The notes beneath the pieces are model-generated. The model saw only the letters and a program-made list of their open reading frames with translations, was not told where the DNA came from and did not search any database. Below, piece after piece: positions 6,082-9,047 of a DNA stretch of 9,047 nt. The translations under genes were made by a program, and so were the position numbers. The DNA is from Gammaproteobacteria bacterium (GTDB taxonomy: Bacteria > Pseudomonadota > Gammaproteobacteria > GCA-001735895), in assembly GCA_021767985.1 (NCBI GenBank), contig JAASSH010000047.1, positions 1 to 9,047 of the forward strand, given 5' to 3'. Position 1 is the first letter of the stretch. Every line of letters starts with the position of its first letter.

Positions 6082-6693
6082 ATGGCGAATAGTTCGAAAG
6101 TACTGGTGATCAACGGTTCTTACCGCGACGATGGCATCACCGATCAGGCGGTCGAAGTCTCGGTCGCGGCGTTAAACGAAAACGGCGCGGAAACTGAAAT
6201 CATAAACCTGCGCGATTATCCCATCGAGTTTTGTCTCAACTGCCGCGAGTGCACCCTGCAGCCAGGCAACAGTCCGGGTAGGTGCGTGCTCGATGACGAC
6301 ATGCATGCGCTGATCGAAAAAATCGAGGCGGCGCAGGCTTTCATCCTTGCCTCGCCGACCAACTTCGGTTCGGCGACCGCGATTTACAAACGTTTCATGG
6401 AACGCCTGATAGCCTATGCTTACTGGCCGTGGGAGCAGTCCTACCCGAAATTTCGCAAAGCCGATGCTGCGCAGAAAAAGGCCATGCTGATTTCGTCGAG
6501 CGCGGCCCCTTCGTGGTTCGGACGCTGGTTATTCCGCACCAGCAAGCAGCTCGCTATGACCGCCAAAACCATTGGCGCGGAGCCGGTAGGCACCTTGTTC
6601 ACCGGACTCGCCAATACCGAGAAACACAAGCGCCTGCCGCCGAAGACAGTTGAACGCGCACGTGTGCTGGCGGCAAAGCTGATCTCCACGTGA
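6082..6693 (+). CDS. Flavodoxin-fold NAD(P)H-dependent oxidoreductase with four-cysteine cluster
   Basis: A 203-residue protein of the FMN-reductase/iron-sulfur flavoprotein superfamily, cytosolic. Visible: the FMN phosphate loop after the first strand (VLVINGSYRDDGITD, 7-21); the second flavin contact SPTNFGSAT (91-99); and CLNCRECTLQPGNSPGRC (51-68) followed by DDDM. The Cys spacing is CX2CX2CX10C (C51, C54, C57, C68). Archaeal-type iron-sulfur flavoproteins use a similar compact Cys motif, with a shorter last gap, to bind a [4Fe-4S] cluster next to FMN. Many NADPH-dependent FMN reductases also retain such cysteines, so a cluster is possible but not proven. The start ATG is clear: GGAGGG (6072-6077) lies four bases upstream. 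It is divergent from the CoA ligase operon with an FNR-type box between. It could be a quinone, azo or nitro reductase or an electron-transfer protein; the substrate is unknown. Confidence 0.85.
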   Translation: MANSSKVLVINGSYRDDGITDQAVEVSVAALNENGAETEIINLRDYPIEFCLNCRECTLQPGNSPGRCVLDDDMHALIEKIEAAQAFILASPTNFGSATAIYKRFMERLIAYAYWPWEQSYPKFRKADAAQKKAMLISSSAAPSWFGRWLFRTSKQLAMTAKTIGAEPVGTLFTGLANTEKHKRLPPKTVERARVLAAKLIST

Positions 6694-6709
6694 ACCACCG
6701 ATTTTAGCC

Positions 6710-6738
6710 TTGAACCTGATGCGCGTTATCTTGAATAT
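6710..6738 (+). promoter_or_regulatory. Weak candidate promoter for the divergent SDR gene
   Basis: TTGAAC (6710-6715) and GAATAT (6733-6738) are 17 bases apart in the 90-base gap before the SDR start; the -35 match is fair and the -10 match poor. It is the only plausible pair I see in this gap. Confidence 0.22.
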
Positions 6739-6783
6739 ATCCCGTTCGATTGGTACCGGGATGCCAGGTCTTCGGGTCCAATT

Positions 6784-7584
6784 ATGACTTCCTCTTCCAA
6801 AACCCGGTTCGCACTTGTAACCGGAGGCACGAGTGGAATCGGACACGGGTTTGCCCATGTACTTGCCCGGGATGGTCTAAACCTGGTCATCGTCGCACGA
6901 AACGAGGCTCGGCTTAAGGAGGTGAAAAGCGAGCTTGAAGCCCGTTATTCGATCGAAGTAAAAATCATACCGAGAGATCTGGCTGATCCCGAAGCGCCCG
7001 CACAGGTATTTGAAATCTTAAAGCAGGAAGGAATCGTGCTCAGCGTACTGATAAATAATGCGGGATTTAACGTTCATGGGAAGTTCGAGGAAACAGACCT
7101 GGACGAAGAGATAAAAATGATGCGCCTTCACGTGATCGCGGCAACCGAACTGACGAAACTGTTTTTAAGACAACGCGATCGGCAGGTGGGAAATATGATT
7201 CTCAACGTAGCATCAATTGCTGGCCTCGTGCCGGGCCCCCTGGTATCGGTTCATTTTGCGACGCGGGCTTACATTCTGAGTTTTTCGCTAGCGCTTTCCA
7301 ACGAACTCCAGGGATCTGATGTCCATGTGACCTGCCTTTGCCCGGGCCCCACCAGAAGCGCCTTTTTTGGCCGTGCCAACATGAGTAACGTAAGACTGGC
7401 CAGCGGTAAACCGATAAGACTAATGGATTCACAGACTGTCGCAGCGATCGGATACGATGCGCTCAAGAAGCACAAGCGGGTGATAGTGCCCGGCTACCTA
7501 AATAAAATTCTGGCATTTATGGCAGCGTTTGCGCCGCGCTGGTTGGCAATCAAGGTAACGAGATGGCTGATGGAGCGGTTGTAG
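6784..7584 (+). CDS. SDR family protein with substituted catalytic tetrad (possible pseudoenzyme)
   Basis: A 266-residue short-chain dehydrogenase-like protein of the COG0300/DltE-like type. The cofactor fold is intact: TGGTSGIG (13-20); VARNEARL (37-44), whose Arg favours NADP(H); NNAG (91-94); and CPGP (186-189). The active site is not canonical. Where relatives have Asn in a DLNxxA-type helix it has His116 (MRLHVIAA), and where they have YxxxK it has His157 and Arg161 (VHFATRAY). Only Ser144, 13 residues before His157, remains. The reading frame is uninterrupted and full length, so this is not obvious decay. The C-terminal 26 residues (KILAFMAAF...WLMERL) form a hydrophobic/basic, perhaps membrane-associating helix. 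Codon use is unlike the neighbours: six AGA and five ATA codons, against no AGA in the flavoprotein gene. The ATG at 6784 has no clear ribosome binding site. Family certain; activity doubtful. Confidence 0.87.
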   Translation: MTSSSKTRFALVTGGTSGIGHGFAHVLARDGLNLVIVARNEARLKEVKSELEARYSIEVKIIPRDLADPEAPAQVFEILKQEGIVLSVLINNAGFNVHGKFEETDLDEEIKMMRLHVIAATELTKLFLRQRDRQVGNMILNVASIAGLVPGPLVSVHFATRAYILSFSLALSNELQGSDVHVTCLCPGPTRSAFFGRANMSNVRLASGKPIRLMDSQTVAAIGYDALKKHKRVIVPGYLNKILAFMAAFAPRWLAIKVTRWLMERL

Positions 7585-7833
7585 TCAAACTGACAAATTA
7601 TCCTTGAAAAAGTGTGACGACCATTTCTCATTACTAACGCGGATTATCTCGGACCCGTTTTACTTTGTAATGGGCCCTGATAGTCGTTTCTCGAGTTTCT
7701 CGGAACAGCCCCGGCCGGCAGCCGAGGTTCGGGTGCTACCAGGGAACAATTCTGCGCTTGCTCGTTTTTTGCCTATTGGCTTTTGTCAGCCCAGAATAAC
7801 ATCATCTTACTGTCGACCCCGGGGTCAGCGATC
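7585..7833. other. Intergenic stretch with no recognisable gene
   Basis: About 250 bases between the SDR stop and nadE. I find no convincing gene, RNA or promoter. A 77-codon frame (7604-7837) starting at TTG has no recognisable protein pattern. A short CCC...GGG fold around 7648-7674 is imperfect. The last part holds a 12-base palindrome, listed separately. Confidence 0.5.
7815..7826. repeat. Perfect palindrome just before nadE
   Basis: GACCCCGGGGTC is a perfect 12-base palindrome ending seven bases before the proposed TTG start of nadE; its GGGG is also the only ribosome-binding-like sequence available. It may be an operator or chance in GC-rich DNA. Confidence 0.3.
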
Positions 7834-9047
7834 TTGACACTTCGAATCTCCTTAGCCCAGATCAACCTGTTGGTCGGCGACGTGGTCGGTAACGCGACCC
7901 AGGTTATCGAAGCTGCCTGTCGTGCCCGGGATGAACAGCAGGCGGATGCCGTCGTTTTCCCGGAGCTGACCCTGACGGGTTACCCGCCAGAGGATTTGTT
8001 ACTGCGTCCCGAATTGGTGCAACGGGTAGAACATGAGCTGGCGCGCATCTGTGACGCGGTGAAAGATATCGATGTCATTCTGGGCTATCCACGCGCTTTG
8101 CAGGGCAAGCTCTACAACGCGGCGGGTATCATTCGCGACGGGAAAATATTCGCCGAATACCACAAGCAGTTGCTGCCCAACTACAGCGTGTTCGACGAAA
8201 AGCGTTACTTCGAGCCGGGGCACGAATCCTGTGTGTTCGAAATCAACGGCGTTCACGTTGCCCTGACCGTATGTGAGGATATATGGGAGCAGGGCCCTGC
8301 ATCCCGGGCGGCGGAAGCCGGCGCCCGCCTGCTGATAAATATCAACGCTTCACCCTACCACTATGGCAAGTCGCCGGAGCGATTAACGCTATTGCAGCGA
8401 CGCGCCCGCGACAATGGTCTGGCCGTGCTTTACGTAAACCTGGTAGGCGGGCAGGATGAACTGGTCTTCGATGGCGGCTCGTTCGTCGTAAATGCCGAAG
8501 GCGAGTTGACCCAACGCTGCCAGTACTTTGCCGAGACGTTGACGTTGGTCGAACTCGATACCCGGGACGGCATCGTGCCGCTGCCGGCTGAGGTTGTGCC
8601 TGAACCAGACGAAGACGAAAGTGTCTACCGGGCCCTGGTATTGGGCGTGCGCGATTATGTCGACAAAAACGGTTTCAAGGGTGCGGTCCTGGGATTGTCG
8701 GGTGGCATCGATTCTGCCTTGACCCTGGCCATTGCGGTCGATGCGCTGGGGTCCGATCGGGTCGAGGCGGTGATGATGCCCTCGCGTCACACCGCTGACA
8801 TGAGCAACGAGGATGCGTTGGCGGAAGCGCAGGCTTTAGGCGTTCAACACCGGGCCATCCCCATCGAGCCCGCGTTCAAGGCTTTTCTCGACATGCTGGC
8901 ACCGGAGTTCGCCGGACTGCCGCAGGACGTAACCGAAGAGAACATACAGGCCCGCTGCCGGGGCGTCATCTTGATGGCCATCAGCAACAAGAAAAGCAAG
9001 ATTCTGCTTACGACCGGCAACAAGAGCGAGATGGCGGTTGGCTACAC
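7834..9047 (+). CDS. nadE: Glutamine-dependent NAD+ synthetase (3' end cut off)
   Basis: The first 404 residues of the two-domain NAD+ synthetase, which makes the last step of NAD biosynthesis: deamido-NAD+ is adenylated with ATP and amidated with ammonia from glutamine. An N-terminal nitrilase-type glutaminase domain (about 1-250) shows the catalytic triad Glu44 (FPELTLTGYPPEDL), Lys111 (YHKQLLPN) and Cys147 (LTVCEDIW). The synthetase domain shows the ATP-pyrophosphatase loop GLSGGIDSAL (287-296), MPSRHTADMS (315-324), where relatives usually have Tyr in place of the His, and TTGNKSEMAVGY at the window end. No ATG or GTG fits the start: TTG at 7834 gives the standard family N-terminus (TLRISLAQINLLVGDV), with only GGGG (7821-7824) as a weak ribosome binding site. 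The frame stays open further upstream, but without family sequence. Confidence 0.93.
   Translation, partial: MTLRISLAQINLLVGDVVGNATQVIEAACRARDEQQADAVVFPELTLTGYPPEDLLLRPELVQRVEHELARICDAVKDIDVILGYPRALQGKLYNAAGIIRDGKIFAEYHKQLLPNYSVFDEKRYFEPGHESCVFEINGVHVALTVCEDIWEQGPASRAAEAGARLLININASPYHYGKSPERLTLLQRRARDNGLAVLYVNLVGGQDELVFDGGSFVVNAEGELTQRCQYFAETLTLVELDTRDGIVPLPAEVVPEPDEDESVYRALVLGVRDYVDKNGFKGAVLGLSGGIDSALTLAIAVDALGSDRVEAVMMPSRHTADMSNEDALAEAQALGVQHRAIPIEPAFKAFLDMLAPEFAGLPQDVTEENIQARCRGVILMAISNKKSKILLTTGNKSEMAVGY

Noticed and set aside
7648..7674. Possible hairpin after the SDR gene
   Set aside because: Pairing is imperfect and asymmetric, with no T run; too weak to call a terminator.
7604..7837. 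77-codon open frame between the SDR and nadE
   Set aside because: It starts at TTG without a ribosome binding site, has no recognisable pattern, and overlaps the nadE start; it is probably non-coding.
1..9047. Mobile element, CRISPR, toxin-antitoxin or defence system
   Set aside because: No transposase, integrase, direct-repeat array, nuclease or toxin-like pair is seen; the genes are metabolic or membrane proteins.

Overview
The window looks like chromosomal DNA of a GC-rich gammaproteobacterium, perhaps marine or otherwise uncultured. I infer this from the pterin dehydratase, whose N-terminal CEAC and C-terminal WWSH/GLHKND pattern is typical of that class, from the GC-rich codon use, and from the mix of ordinary metabolic genes. 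I see no rRNA, tRNA, CRISPR array, insertion sequence or phage gene. It reads as a metabolic region, not a mobile island.

Left part (1-1512): a truncated Fe(II)/2-oxoglutarate dioxygenase of the phytanoyl-CoA dioxygenase (PhyH) family runs leftward out of the window. It is divergent from a stand-alone DUF1989 (urea carboxylase-associated) metal-binding protein. A dyad overlaps the predicted leftward promoter in the shared intergenic region.

Centre-left (1570-3614): a tight rightward operon holds pterin-4a-carbinolamine dehydratase (phhB), an uncharacterised multi-pass membrane protein overlapping it by 11 bases, and an uncharacterised secreted and membrane-anchored helical protein.

Centre (3671-5948, leftward): a class I acyl/aryl-CoA ligase is followed, with a 17-base overlap, by a classical NAD(H)-type short-chain dehydrogenase (SDR) with an intact catalytic tetrad. 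Both appear to start at TTG codons with good ribosome binding sites. They are divergent from a flavodoxin-fold protein carrying a four-cysteine cluster. A perfect FNR/ANR-type box (TTGAT-N4-ATCAA) lies between the two units, suggesting that oxygen or redox state controls one or both.

Right part (6784-9047): a second SDR keeps the Rossmann fold motifs, but three of its four catalytic tetrad residues are changed (Asn to His, Tyr to His, Lys to Arg). Its codon use differs from its neighbours. After about 250 bases with no recognisable gene comes the 5' two thirds of glutamine-dependent NAD+ synthetase (nadE), cut by the window end.

The most notable points are the SDR with the rewritten active site, the FNR-type box between the ligase/SDR operon and the cysteine-cluster flavoprotein, and the unknown membrane/helical protein pair locked into the phhB operon. 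I do not see a recognisable new multi-gene defence or mobile system.
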